A stretch of 64,000 nt of DNA from an uncultured Lachnospiraceae bacterium (GCA_910587715.1 CAJUMV010000015.1:16256-80255); one strand, 5' to 3'. Shown: positions 54,120-63,549, counted from the first letter of the stretch. Notes: generated by a model from the letters alone, not told the origin. Translations and numbers: made by a program.

Positions 54120-54332
54120 TGACAAGGGTCTGTCCGCTTTGGAAAGAAACACTTGCGAAGGCGCGCGTTCTCTGGTAAACTGGATTTATCTGAGAAAGTG
54201 GAATCTGTTATGCATGTGCATGTCCGGCATTTCGCCACGAATTCCATGTTTTCAAATTTTAGAGAGGAAAGGAGGGTAAAGTGTCATTTATGGGACATGA
54301 AACGTGATATACTCATTTTATTAAATTTGAAG

Positions 54333-54381
54333 TTGACAAAAACGAACGTTTGTTTTATTCTAAGATAAGAACAGACGTTCT
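54333..54381 (+). promoter_or_regulatory. recA promoter with two LexA (SOS) boxes
   Basis: TTGACA (54333-54338) and TATTCT (54356-54361) are 17 bases apart. Between them CGAACGTTTGTTTT (54343-54356) matches the Firmicutes LexA consensus with one weak position. A second box AGAACAGACGTTCT (54368-54381), with perfect GAAC-N4-GTTC, covers the start of the transcript. Box centres are 25 bp apart. The stretch 54120-54330 shows nothing else I can support. Confidence 0.85.
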
Positions 54382-54420
54382 GCAATCAAAGGCGAAAACC
54401 GCCTTGACATGGAGGAAGCT

Positions 54421-55512
54421 ATGGAAAGAGATGAAAAATTAAAAGCATTGGACGCGGCATTAGGGCAGATAGAGAGACAGTTCGGAAAGGGAGCCGTTAT
54501 GAAGCTGGGCGACCCTTCCGTGCAGATGAATGTGGAGACGATACCGACCGGTTCTTTGAGTCTGGATATTGCACTGGGACTTGGCGGTATTCCGAAGGGG
54601 AGAGTGATTGAGATTTACGGTCCCGAATCCAGCGGTAAGACGACGGTTACCCTGCATATGATCGCGGAGGTGCAGAAGCGGGGAGGCATTGCCGGATTTA
54701 TCGATGCGGAGCATGCGTTAGACCCTGTCTATGCGAAAAATATCGGTGTGGATATTGATAACTTATATATTTCCCAGCCGGACTGCGGCGAGCAGGCGCT
54801 GGAGATTACGGAGACGATGGTGCGTTCGGGTGCGGTGGACATTATCGTGGTGGACTCCGTGGCGGCGCTGGTGCCGAAGGCGGAGATTGACGGCGATATG
54901 GGTGACAGCCATGTAGGTCTGCAGGCAAGACTGATGTCGCAGGCGCTCAGAAAGCTGACGGCGGTTATCAGTAAGTCAAACTGTACGGTTATTTTTATCA
55001 ACCAGCTGCGCGAGAAAGTAGGCGTGATGTTCGGAAATCCGGAGACAACTACGGGTGGCCGCGCTCTGAAATTTTACTCTTCTGTCAGACTGGATGTCCG
55101 CAGGATCGAGGCGTTGAAACAGGGCGGCGAGGTGATTGGAAACAGAACGCGCGTTAAGGTCGTTAAGAATAAGGTGGCGCCGCCTTTTAAGGAAGCGGAG
55201 TTTGATATTATGTTCGGCGAGGGCATTTCTACACAGGGCGATATTCTGGATTTGGCGGCTGAGAATAATATTATCAACAAGAGCGGCGCATGGTATGCCT
55301 ATGGCGGGAATAAAATTGGACAGGGCAGAGAGAACGCGAAGCAGTATTTGAAAGACAATCCGCAGATTTGTGCCGAGGTGGAGAGAAAGGTCAGGGAGCT
55401 TTTCAATATGGAGACGGACAGCGCGGATGAGAGTCCGGCGGGCGATGTGTCTGCCGAGACGGCGGCGAAACCCGCGAAAGAAACCAAAGCTGCTAAGGGA
55501 AGCGAGAAGTAA
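54421..55512 (+). CDS. recA: recombinase RecA
   Basis: Recombinase of about 363 residues for strand exchange and LexA cleavage. Walker A is GPESSGKTT, Walker B is DIIVVDSVAAL, and NQLREKVGVMFGNPETTTGG spans loop L2. The C-terminal tail is Ala/Lys/Glu rich. An ATG at 54409 lacks a ribosome-binding site; GGAGGA lies just before 54421. It is controlled by two SOS boxes upstream and followed by recX. Confidence 0.97.
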   Translation: MERDEKLKALDAALGQIERQFGKGAVMKLGDPSVQMNVETIPTGSLSLDIALGLGGIPKGRVIEIYGPESSGKTTVTLHMIAEVQKRGGIAGFIDAEHALDPVYAKNIGVDIDNLYISQPDCGEQALEITETMVRSGAVDIIVVDSVAALVPKAEIDGDMGDSHVGLQARLMSQALRKLTAVISKSNCTVIFINQLREKVGVMFGNPETTTGGRALKFYSSVRLDVRRIEALKQGGEVIGNRTRVKVVKNKVAPPFKEAEFDIMFGEGISTQGDILDLAAENNIINKSGAWYAYGGNKIGQGRENAKQYLKDNPQICAEVERKVRELFNMETDSADESPAGDVSAETAAKPAKETKAAKGSEK

Positions 55513-55604
55513 AAACATTTCAGAAAGTATGAAAAGGGAACGCCGGTGAACGCAAGCCTGCCGCGAAAACGGCTTCGACAGGCATAGACCGCGGGGAAAA
55601 GACT

Positions 55605-56222
55605 ATGATCGTCACACAGCTTACGGATATGGGAAAGGGTCGTTATAAGGTATACATAGAGGAACGCCCGGCTTTTGCACTGTATCGGGGAGAATTGAAC
55701 CGTCTGGGCATCAGGGAAGGGGAAGAAATCACGCAGGAATGTCTGCGTGAAATCAGGGAAGAGATTCTGCCGCTGCGGGCGAAGAAGCGTGCCATGAATC
55801 TGCTGCAGAAAAGAGAGTATACGGCTGCCGCCCTGCGTGAAAAGCTGCGGGACGGAGATTATCCGGAGATGTGTATCGAGGAAGCGCTTGCTTATGTGCA
55901 GTCTTACGGTTATGTGGACGATTTGCGCTACGCAAGGGATTTTATTGTCTATAATCTGGATAGAAAGAGCCGAATGCGGATAGAACAGGATCTGATGCGG
56001 AAGGGGATTCGTAAAGATATGATTCGCAGTCTCTTTGAAGAATTGGAGGAAGAGGGGACGAAGCAGAATGAAATGGCTATGATACAGCGTCTCCTGGAAA
56101 AGAAAAAATACGACGCGAAAATGGCTGACGGACAGGAAAAACAAAGAATGTACGCTTTTCTCTACCGCAAGGGATTTCATGCCGAAGCGATTAACAAAGC
56201 TCTTTTGCTTGACATAACATAA
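55605..56222 (+). CDS. recX: regulatory protein RecX
   Basis: RecA modulator of 205 residues made of repeated three-helix units. Family-like stretches are LYRGELNRLGIREGEEIT, AALREKLRDGDYP and YAFLYRKGF. GGGGAAAAGACT precedes the ATG. It lies 92 bases after recA, with no terminator seen between them, so co-transcription under SOS control is likely. The gap contains an imperfect GCCTG...CAGGC hairpin. Confidence 0.9.
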   Translation: MIVTQLTDMGKGRYKVYIEERPAFALYRGELNRLGIREGEEITQECLREIREEILPLRAKKRAMNLLQKREYTAAALREKLRDGDYPEMCIEEALAYVQSYGYVDDLRYARDFIVYNLDRKSRMRIEQDLMRKGIRKDMIRSLFEELEEEGTKQNEMAMIQRLLEKKKYDAKMADGQEKQRMYAFLYRKGFHAEAINKALLLDIT

Positions 56223-56332
56223 AATTCAGTATAGAATTAATATGTTGTAGTTTTGCTAACTATCGGGTTGTCAGTATTTGGAAGATGATGACAGCCGTCA
56301 ATAGATTTGGTAATGTACAATGAAAACTAAAT

Positions 56333-56346
56333 AAGGAGGTGCTCCT
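56333..56346 (+). promoter_or_regulatory. rny ribosome-binding site within a small hairpin
   Basis: AAGGAGGTG (56333-56341) is a nine-base match to the 16S rRNA tail. AGGAG (56334-56338) can pair with CTCCT (56342-56346) across a three-base loop, masking it. The rny ATG is at 56350. Confidence 0.6.
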
Positions 56347-56349
56347 GTA

Positions 56350-57897
56350 ATGTGGCAAGTTGTGGTAGCAATAGTCGTCACGCTGGTGATCGCTGTTCCC
56401 GCCGCTGCCCTGATCGCAACAAGCTATCAGAAGAAGATGGTGGAAGCGAAGCTCGGCAACGCGGATGAGAAAGCCAGGGAGATTATCGACGAAGCTCTCA
56501 AAGCTGCTGAGACGAAGAAACGCGAGTCGCTGCTTGAAGTCAAGGAAGAGTCCATTCGTACCAAGAATGAATTGGACAAGGAGATCAAGGAACGGCGTGC
56601 TGAGGCACAGCGTTATGAGCGTCGGGTTCAGCAGAAGGAAGAGAACATCGACAAGAAGGCGGATGCTATTGAGAAGAAAGAAGCGAGTCTGGCAGAGAAG
56701 GAAGAAGCGTTAGCCAGGCAGCGCGAAGAAATTTCCAAACTGAGCGAACAAAGATTACAGGAACTGGAACGAATCTCTGGATTAACCTCCGAACAGGCAA
56801 AAGATTATCTGTTGAAAATTGTTGAAGATGAAGTGAAACACGAAACTGCTGTCCTGATCAAGGAGATGGAGAGCAGGGCGAAAGAGGAAGCGGACAAGAA
56901 GGCCAAGGAATATGTGGTTACTGCCATTCAGAAATGCGCGGCTGACCATGTGTCGGAGACCACTATTTCGGTGGTACAGCTTCCCAATGATGAGATGAAA
57001 GGCAGGATCATCGGCAGAGAGGGACGAAATATCAGAACTCTTGAGACGATGACGGGCGTAGATCTGATCATTGACGATACGCCCGAAGCGGTTATTCTCT
57101 CCGGCTTTGATCCGATCCGAAGAGAGGTTGCAAGGATCGCACTTGAAAAGCTCATTGTGGACGGGCGTATTCACCCAGCCAGAATCGAAGAGATGGTCGA
57201 GAAGGCGCAGAAGGAAGTCGAAGTCATGATCAAAGAGGAGGGCGAAGCGGCCACCCTTGAGGTCGGTGTACATGGTATCCATCCGGAGCTGGTGAGACTG
57301 CTTGGTAAGATGAAGTTCAGAACCAGCTATGGGCAGAATGCGTTGAAGCATTCTATTGAGGTGGCGCAGCTGTCCGGTCTGCTGGCGGCAGAGATGGGAC
57401 TGGATGTCAGAATGGCGAAGCGTGCGGGTTTACTGCACGATATCGGTAAAGCGGTGGATCATGAGATGGAAGGATCTCATATCCAGCTGGGCGTAGATCT
57501 TTGCAGAAAGTATAAAGAAGGCCCGGTTGTCATCAATGCGGTAGAATCCCATCATGGAGATGTGGAGGCGCAGACGTTGATTGCATGTCTGGTACAGGCT
57601 GCCGATACGATATCCGCAGCGAGACCGGGTGCAAGAAGAGAGACATTAGAGACATATACAACAAGATTAAAACAATTGGAAGACATCACAAACAATTTCA
57701 AAGGTGTGGACAAATCTTTTGCTATTCAGGCAGGTAGAGAGATTCGTGTAATGGTAGTTCCGGAACAGATCAGTGATTCTGATATGGTACTGCTCGCGAG
57801 AGATATTTCTAAGCAGATTGAAGCTGAATTGGAATATCCCGGACAGATTAAGGTCAATGTAATCCGAGAGAGCCGTGTCATAGACTATGCCAAATAG
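56350..57897 (+). CDS. rny: ribonuclease Y
   Basis: Membrane-anchored endoribonuclease of 515 residues that starts mRNA decay in Firmicutes. The order is: N-terminal helix (about 3-24), a long Lys/Glu-rich coiled coil (about 30-200), a KH domain (KGRIIGREGRNIRTLE) and an HD domain (AGLLHDIGKAVDHE). It ends VIRESRVIDYAK as usual. It follows recX, and a terminator lies a few bases after its stop. Confidence 0.96.
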   Translation: MWQVVVAIVVTLVIAVPAAALIATSYQKKMVEAKLGNADEKAREIIDEALKAAETKKRESLLEVKEESIRTKNELDKEIKERRAEAQRYERRVQQKEENIDKKADAIEKKEASLAEKEEALARQREEISKLSEQRLQELERISGLTSEQAKDYLLKIVEDEVKHETAVLIKEMESRAKEEADKKAKEYVVTAIQKCAADHVSETTISVVQLPNDEMKGRIIGREGRNIRTLETMTGVDLIIDDTPEAVILSGFDPIRREVARIALEKLIVDGRIHPARIEEMVEKAQKEVEVMIKEEGEAATLEVGVHGIHPELVRLLGKMKFRTSYGQNALKHSIEVAQLSGLLAAEMGLDVRMAKRAGLLHDIGKAVDHEMEGSHIQLGVDLCRKYKEGPVVINAVESHHGDVEAQTLIACLVQAADTISAARPGARRETLETYTTRLKQLEDITNNFKGVDKSFAIQAGREIRVMVVPEQISDSDMVLLARDISKQIEAELEYPGQIKVNVIRESRVIDYAK

Positions 57898-57901
57898 TAC
57901 A

Positions 57902-57935
57902 AAACCCCGCAGATTTTATGCTGCGGGGTTTATTC
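57902..57935 (+). terminator. rho-independent terminator after rny
   Basis: AAACCCCGCAG (57902-57912) pairs perfectly with CTGCGGGGTTT (57921-57931) around ATTTTATG, followed by a short T-rich stretch (TTTATT). Confidence 0.9.
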
Positions 57936-58014
57936 ATGTATAAGACTGGTACCCATTTAACATTTTTACCATAAAATGGGCTTAGAAATATAGAAAATTG
58001 TTGTATATGCATAC

Positions 58015-58070
58015 TTGTGAAATCAGCATACTTATAGTAGAATAAATATCGATGTATGATTGTATACAAT
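58015..58070 (+). promoter_or_regulatory. aminotransferase promoter with a palindrome
   Basis: TTGTGA (58015-58020) and TAGAAT (58038-58043) with a 17-base spacer. The perfect 12-bp palindrome ATTGTATACAAT (58059-58070) lies in the expected leader and resembles GntR-type operators. The octamer GCATACTT is also repeated nearby, before and after the -35. Confidence 0.5.
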
Positions 58071-58108
58071 TATTCAATAGAGTGATTACAAGGATGCAGG
58101 AGGGAACT

Positions 58109-59410
58109 ATGAAAGCGTACAATGCGATGACCAGAAAAGAACTCGCGGCAGAGAGAGCAGAGCTGAACAAACAATTTGCTGAGGCGAAGGGAAAGGGTTT
58201 AAAGCTTGATATGTCCAGAGGAAAGCCGGAGCCGACACAGCTCGATATGGGCATGGGTCTTTTGGATGTTTTAAATTCCGGTTCGGATATGAAATGTATG
58301 GAAGGCGTGGATACGAGAAACTACGGTCTCCTGGATGGCATCACGGAGGCAAAGCATCTGATGGCGGATGTGATGGGCGTTTCCGCGGATAACGTGATTG
58401 TATTCGGAAATTCCAGCCTTTCTATTATGTACGATATGATTTCCCGTTCTGTTACCCACGGTGTTATGGGCTCTACCCCGTGGTGTAAGTTAGATAAAGT
58501 AAAATTTTTATGTCCGGTGCCGGGTTATGACAGGCATTTTGCGATTACCCAGCATTTTGGGATTGAGATGATTACGATTCCGATGACAGCTGACGGACCG
58601 GATATGGATCTGGTGGAAAAATATGTGACGACGGATGCGGCGGTGAAGGGAATCTGGTGTGTGCCCAAGTATTCCAATCCGCAGGGAATCACTTATTCCG
58701 ACGAGACCGTGAAACGGTTTGCGGCGCTGAAACCGGCGGCTGAGGATTTCCGCATTTATTGGGATAACGCTTACGCAATCCATCATCTTTACGAGGATAA
58801 ACAGGATACGCTCCTTGATATTATGAGCGAGTGTGAGAAGGCGGGCAGCCCGGATATGGTTTATGAGTTCTGCTCCACCTCCAAGATTACTTTTTCCGGC
58901 GCGGGCATAGCGGCGATGGCTTCTTCTTTGGCGAATCTGACGGATATCAAGAAGACGCTGACGCTGCGGACGATTGGTTATGACAAGGTGAACCAGCTGC
59001 GCCATGCCAGATATTTTAAGAATCTGGAGGGGATGACCGCCCACATGAAGAAGCATGCGGACATCATCAGACCTAAGTTTGAGGCGGTACTCTCGGTTCT
59101 GGAGCAGGAGCTTGGCGGTTTGGGAATCGGCGAGTGGACAAAACCGTTAGGCGGCTATTTCATTTCCTTTGAAGCGATGGAGGGCTGTGCGAAGGAGATT
59201 GTGGCGAAATGTAAGGAGCTTGGCGTGGTTCTGACCGGCGCGGGTGCGACTTTCCCTTACGGAAAAGACCCGAAAGACAGCAATATCCGTATCGCGCCCA
59301 CTTATCCGTCGGCGGCGGAGATGGCGCAGGCGACGGATGTGTTTGTGCTGTGCGTGAAGTTAGTCAGCGTAGAGAAGCTGCTGCAGGAGACGGTTGCAGA
59401 AACCGCTTGA
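58109..59410 (+). CDS. PLP-dependent aminotransferase, PF12897 (Aminotran_MocR) type
   Basis: Protein of about 433 residues. The start MKAYNAMTRKELAAERAEL and then KLDMSRGKPEPTQLD are typical of the aspartate aminotransferase-like group containing PF12897. The PLP lysine is probably in STSKITFSGAGIA, and WDNAYAIHHL holds the cofactor-contacting Asp and Tyr. AGGAGGG fixes the ATG at 58109 over a longer in-frame start. Aspartate is the likely amino donor by family, not proven. Confidence 0.85.
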   Translation: MKAYNAMTRKELAAERAELNKQFAEAKGKGLKLDMSRGKPEPTQLDMGMGLLDVLNSGSDMKCMEGVDTRNYGLLDGITEAKHLMADVMGVSADNVIVFGNSSLSIMYDMISRSVTHGVMGSTPWCKLDKVKFLCPVPGYDRHFAITQHFGIEMITIPMTADGPDMDLVEKYVTTDAAVKGIWCVPKYSNPQGITYSDETVKRFAALKPAAEDFRIYWDNAYAIHHLYEDKQDTLLDIMSECEKAGSPDMVYEFCSTSKITFSGAGIAAMASSLANLTDIKKTLTLRTIGYDKVNQLRHARYFKNLEGMTAHMKKHADIIRPKFEAVLSVLEQELGGLGIGEWTKPLGGYFISFEAMEGCAKEIVAKCKELGVVLTGAGATFPYGKDPKDSNIRIAPTYPSAAEMAQATDVFVLCVKLVSVEKLLQETVAETA

Positions 59411-59491
59411 AGGGAAGCGGGAAGACAGCCCGTTTGACGAAGAGACTTTGGATACGGAAAAATAATTGTTTGGGAAGAGGATACGGATAAA

Positions 59492-60037
59492 ATGGCGGAC
59501 AATCATTACGAGCGTTTGGGCAGGGAATTGATACACAAGGGCGCAATCATTGATTATTATCAGGATACGATACGCGTGGAAAACGGCAATGTGGTGAAGT
59601 GGGATTTGATCTCCCACAAGGGCGCGGCGGCTGTTGTGGCAGTGAAGGACGACGGGAAACTTTTGATGGTAAGACAGTACCGCAACGCTTTGGACCGGGA
59701 GACTTTGGAAATTCCGGCAGGCGGTTTGAACAGTGCGGATGAGCCGACAAAGGAAGCGGCGGCAAGGGAGCTGGAGGAGGAGACAGGTTATGTGGCGGGA
59801 AAGTTGGAGCTTCTTTTGACGCTGCGGACGACCGTTGCTTTCTGCAACGAAAAGATAGACGTGTATCTGGCGACGGATTTAAAATCGGGAAAACAGCATC
59901 TGGATGAGGATGAGTTTTTAAATGCGGAGAGCCATGACCTTGACGAGCTGGTGCAGATGATTTACGACTGCAAGATTCAGGATGGAAAGACGGTGTCCGC
60001 GATTTTGGCATATTATAATAAGATTCACAGACATTAG
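59492..60037 (+). CDS. nudF: NUDIX hydrolase, ADP-ribose pyrophosphatase type
   Basis: Enzyme of 181 residues. The Nudix box runs from GGLNSADEPTKEAAARELEE to ETGYV (catalytic Glu residues in REL-EE-TG). The preceding VRQYRNALDRETLEIPAGG is typical of ADP-ribose pyrophosphatases. GAAGAGGATACGG precedes the ATG. In Bacillus, nudF also lies upstream of spoIIM and xerD. Confidence 0.88.
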   Translation: MADNHYERLGRELIHKGAIIDYYQDTIRVENGNVVKWDLISHKGAAAVVAVKDDGKLLMVRQYRNALDRETLEIPAGGLNSADEPTKEAAARELEEETGYVAGKLELLLTLRTTVAFCNEKIDVYLATDLKSGKQHLDEDEFLNAESHDLDELVQMIYDCKIQDGKTVSAILAYYNKIHRH

Positions 60038-60058
60038 AGACAGACTTGGGGAATTGCA

Positions 60059-61768
60059 ATGAACAGACATCTGGGGAAAACGGACGGAAGATTTTGGGAA
60101 CATTTCAGACAGCTTGGATCGGCATATGTGATATGGTTCGTATTTTGCTTCATGCTGTTTGTCTATGAGCCTTTGCTGATGTACAGTACCAATAAAAACG
60201 ATTTTTGGTTTGATTTCGGGATTATGATACTTCCGACGCTGGTGATATTTGCGCTGTTCCTGCTTGCAGGGGCAGTGCTTATTACGGCGTTTTATTTTGG
60301 GATAGTAAAACTTTCAAAGGGAAAAACAGGGTTGTACCAATGCGTGGTGACGGCTCTGTTTGTGGCTTTTCTTGCCACTTATATTCAGGGCGTTTATCTG
60401 AGCACTTCACTTCCGGTGCTGACGGGAGAAATCATTGACTGGGATCAATATCTGAAAGAAGATCTGATTACAGTGGCTCTCTGGGTGATTTTCGAGACGG
60501 CGGCAATTGGATTGATCGTTAAATTCGGCACAGAACCCGTGGTGAAATGGGAGTCGCGGATTTCTGCCGCCATTTTGGTTATGCTGTTGGCAGGATTGCT
60601 GCCGCAGATGGTTGCGCACAACGCATTTGAGAAAAAGGACGCCCTGATTACGACCAATGCCCATTTTAATGATATTTCCGCGGAGAAAAATTTCCTGATT
60701 CTGCTGGTGGATGCGGTGGAAGCAGAACACTTTGAAGCAGTGCTTGAGAGTAATGAGGAATACAGGGATGTTTTTAAGGACTTTACCTATTACTCCAACA
60801 CGGCTTCCGTGTATCCTTTTACCCGCGACAGTATGCCGCTGATCCTGTCAGGGGCGGTGAACAGAAATGAAAAAGAGTTTGGGGTGTTTGCCAGCGAAGC
60901 ATACAACAATTCCCCGTTGTTTGAAAGGCTGGATGCGGAAAACTATGATATCGGCATTTATATGGCGGAGCCGGTCTGGTACGGGGAGCGGCGGTTTCGC
61001 ATAACGAATGATATTAAAAACGATATGGCTTCGCCTTATGAGAATATGGATTTCGTTATGTATTTCAGGCAGGAGATGAAGTATATCCTGTTTAAATATC
61101 TGCCCTATGCCTATAAACAGTATTCGCAGATCGAGGGCTTTGATTTCGGCATGGCTCTGGAGATGTACAATTATCGGTATGAGGGGGCATATAACTTAAT
61201 GCTCGAGAATCCGGAGCTTGTAAAGACAGACAGGAATGTATTTCAATTCGTACATTTGGAAGGAGCGCATCTGCCCTTTGAATATGATAAGGACTTGAAT
61301 CCGATTGAAAAGGGAACCTATTCTCAGAAGATTGAAGCGACGATAAAGGTAGTCGATACATGGCTTTCCAGATTGAAAAACAGCGGTGTCTATGACAATT
61401 CCGTGATTGTGGTCATGGCGGATCATGGCTACTATGACAGGGGGTATGTTGATGATTCATTCGATGATCATGGGGAGGATATTCTGAGACGGTTTCATCC
61501 GGTTTTCCTGGTCAAGGGATATGGAGAATCACACGAGCTTGTTGAATCGGATGTACCGGTTTCTCATATGGATTTGATGGATGCCTATATGGAACTGCTT
61601 AACGGGAAAAAGGGCGGAGAACTATTCCGTGGGATTGAGCCTGACAGAAAACGACAGGTGCTCTGGTATGAATACCGTGATGAGGATCATATGGTGGAGT
61701 ACGAACTGGAGGGAAACCGCTTTGACCGGCAGGATTTTAAGCCGACCGGCAGAGTTTTTGACAGATAA
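60059..61768 (+). CDS. membrane-anchored sulfatase/alkaline-phosphatase-superfamily protein
   Basis: Protein of 569 residues. Five hydrophobic segments fill about residues 22-190, and a sulfatase-like catalytic domain follows. NFLILLVDAVEAEHF supplies the first metal Asp, FTRDSMPLILSG the likely nucleophile region (Thr or Ser, as in LTA synthase rather than formylglycine sulfatases), and VVMADHGYYDRGY the second metal site. It probably acts outside the membrane on polar lipid or glycan groups. It separates nudF from spoIIM. Confidence 0.8.
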   Translation: MNRHLGKTDGRFWEHFRQLGSAYVIWFVFCFMLFVYEPLLMYSTNKNDFWFDFGIMILPTLVIFALFLLAGAVLITAFYFGIVKLSKGKTGLYQCVVTALFVAFLATYIQGVYLSTSLPVLTGEIIDWDQYLKEDLITVALWVIFETAAIGLIVKFGTEPVVKWESRISAAILVMLLAGLLPQMVAHNAFEKKDALITTNAHFNDISAEKNFLILLVDAVEAEHFEAVLESNEEYRDVFKDFTYYSNTASVYPFTRDSMPLILSGAVNRNEKEFGVFASEAYNNSPLFERLDAENYDIGIYMAEPVWYGERRFRITNDIKNDMASPYENMDFVMYFRQEMKYILFKYLPYAYKQYSQIEGFDFGMALEMYNYRYEGAYNLMLENPELVKTDRNVFQFVHLEGAHLPFEYDKDLNPIEKGTYSQKIEATIKVVDTWLSRLKNSGVYDNSVIVVMADHGYYDRGYVDDSFDDHGEDILRRFHPVFLVKGYGESHELVESDVPVSHMDLMDAYMELLNGKKGGELFRGIEPDRKRQVLWYEYRDEDHMVEYELEGNRFDRQDFKPTGRVFDR

Positions 61769-61851
61769 AACCGGTGAGGGAGATGCTAGTCATGTCTCGT
61801 CCTTTTCGGACATATACTGTCCTATAGGAGCTTGGAAGAGGCGGTGCAGTC

Positions 61852-62457
61852 TTGCGCAGACAGTTTGGAATTAAGAACGGTTATCATATGGCATATCTGT
61901 TTTTGCTCGGTCTTTTTATGGGCATTCTGCTTGTCAATCTGGGGCACGATACCTGGATTAGAAACGGCAGCCTGCTGGGGGCGGAGATGATGAACAGACT
62001 GAAAAACAGCAGACCGGCGGGAGAGGGCTTGGTGGGGTATATTCTCAGGCACCGGCTCTCTATGGGCTGTCTTTTATGTCTGGTATCTACGACTCTGGCA
62101 GGAATGCCGTTTCTTTGCGTTTATATCTGCTATATGGGGCTTTCTGCGGGGTGCCTGCTGTCTGTGGCAGTGGTGCGTTACGGGCTTAAGGGGCTTCTGT
62201 TTATGGCGGCGGTTCTGTTTCCGCAGGCGCTGCTGCTCGTTCCGGCGTATGTCCTGCTCTTTTTCTGGGCGGCGGATGTCAACCGGACACTCTATGCGCC
62301 GAGAACGCAGCTGGAGGGGTACGAGCGGTTCAGCAGTCGTTTTTATCTGAAAAAGGGGACGCAGCTCATTGGCATTATGGCAGTTGTCATAATGGGATGC
62401 CTGTTGGAGAGTTATGTCAATCCTGGTATTCTGCAATTCGTCCTGAAAATCTTTTAG
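61852..62457 (+). CDS. spoIIM: stage II sporulation protein M
   Basis: Polytopic membrane protein of about 201 residues with five helices, part of the SpoIID-SpoIIM-SpoIIP engulfment machine. Family-like stretches are FLLGLFMGILLVNL and LVSTTLAGMPFLCVYICYMG. The start is a TTG after AAGAGGCGG; an ATG at 61888 is the alternative. CATATACT near 61811 with an ATG-type -35 is a weak sigma-E candidate. It precedes xerD, as in Bacillus apart from an intervening fur. Confidence 0.88.
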   Translation: MRRQFGIKNGYHMAYLFLLGLFMGILLVNLGHDTWIRNGSLLGAEMMNRLKNSRPAGEGLVGYILRHRLSMGCLLCLVSTTLAGMPFLCVYICYMGLSAGCLLSVAVVRYGLKGLLFMAAVLFPQALLLVPAYVLLFFWAADVNRTLYAPRTQLEGYERFSSRFYLKKGTQLIGIMAVVIMGCLLESYVNPGILQFVLKIF

Positions 62458-62664
62458 AAAAAATTTTTTGTTCTTTTTTTCAAGATGTAGTAGACATAAA
62501 ATCATATACGGACGATATGTTGTGCTTTGACTAAAAAAGGGCGCAAATGCCCGTAAAATCAAGAGAAATTCCATTTGCTTTTCTAAAAAAATCTGATTAT
62601 AATGGTACTCAGACAGTGGTTTGATTTACATAAAGAGAACGCACAGGGAAGGGCCTCCGAGTAA

Positions 62665-63549
62665 ATGGAAAAAGAGATTGGTGCATTTATCACGTATTTA
62701 CATAATGTGAAGAATACCTCCGAGAATACGGAGATGTCTTACAAAAGAGATTTGGAAAAGGTATCCCATTTTATGGAGTCGAGGGACATCCATGAGACGA
62801 AAGATATCAAGGCGCAGGATTTGGCTGATTATGTGAAGTTTTTGGAGAGCAGTAAGTTTGCGGCGGCTACGGTGTCCCGTAATATCGCGTCCCTGAAAGC
62901 GTTCTATCATTATATGGTACAGGAAGGGCTGGTGGAGGAGGATATTGCCGATAAGCTTAAGGCGCCTAAGATTGAGAAAAAAGTGCCGGAGATTATGTCG
63001 CCGGATGAGGTGGTGCGGCTTTTAGAGCAGCCATCGGGTGACAGCCCGAAGGAAATCCGCGACAAGGCGATGCTGGAGCTTCTCTATGCCACGGGTATTC
63101 GTGTGACGGAGCTGATCACGCTGAACCTTTCCGATGTGAATATGCAGATGAGCTTCATTCTCTGCCGTGACCGCAACAAAGAGCGAATCATTCCTTTCGG
63201 TGCGGCGGCAAAGAATGCGCTTGCCAGATATCTGGACGGTACGAGAGAGGAAATGCTCGAGAATAAAAAGTCGGAGGTGCTGTTTGCGAATTGCTCCGGA
63301 CAGCCTATGAGCAGGCAGGGGTTTTGGAAACTGATCAAGCATTACGCGAAGAAAGCGGATATTCAGGCAGATATCACACCGCACACGCTGCGCCATTCCT
63401 TTGCGGCGCATCTGGTGGAGAATGGCGCGGATCTTCGGAGCGTGCAGGAAATGCTGGGACACTCCGATATTTCCACCACGCAGATTTACGCGAACTTAAA
63501 CCACAATCATATCAGGGAAGTGTACGCGAAGGCGCATCCGCGCGGCTAA
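62665..63549 (+). CDS. xerD: site-specific tyrosine recombinase XerD
   Basis: Chromosome-dimer resolvase of 294 residues. The SAM-like N-terminal domain (about 1-85) is followed by the catalytic domain: first Arg in ATGIRVTEL, HTLRHSFAAHL with His and Arg, LGHSDISTTQIY with the second His and the nucleophilic Tyr. The length and neighbours (spoIIM upstream) support XerD rather than a phage integrase. AGGGAAGGG precedes the ATG. Confidence 0.94.
   Translation: MEKEIGAFITYLHNVKNTSENTEMSYKRDLEKVSHFMESRDIHETKDIKAQDLADYVKFLESSKFAAATVSRNIASLKAFYHYMVQEGLVEEDIADKLKAPKIEKKVPEIMSPDEVVRLLEQPSGDSPKEIRDKAMLELLYATGIRVTELITLNLSDVNMQMSFILCRDRNKERIIPFGAAAKNALARYLDGTREEMLENKKSEVLFANCSGQPMSRQGFWKLIKHYAKKADIQADITPHTLRHSFAAHLVENGADLRSVQEMLGHSDISTTQIYANLNHNHIREVYAKAHPRG

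Noticed and set aside
54153..54368. Small plus-strand frame of 71 codons before recA
   Set aside because: It runs through the recA promoter and an SOS box and has no family resemblance; GGAGGG at 54271 has no suitable start after it in this frame.
55574..55580. TTCGACA between recA and recX as a Spo0A box
   Set aside because: A seven-base match is expected several times by chance in 64 kb, and it lies inside a local hairpin.
62665..63549. Tyrosine recombinase as a phage or island integrase
   Set aside because: Length, motifs and position after spoIIM fit XerD, and no attachment site or phage genes are seen.
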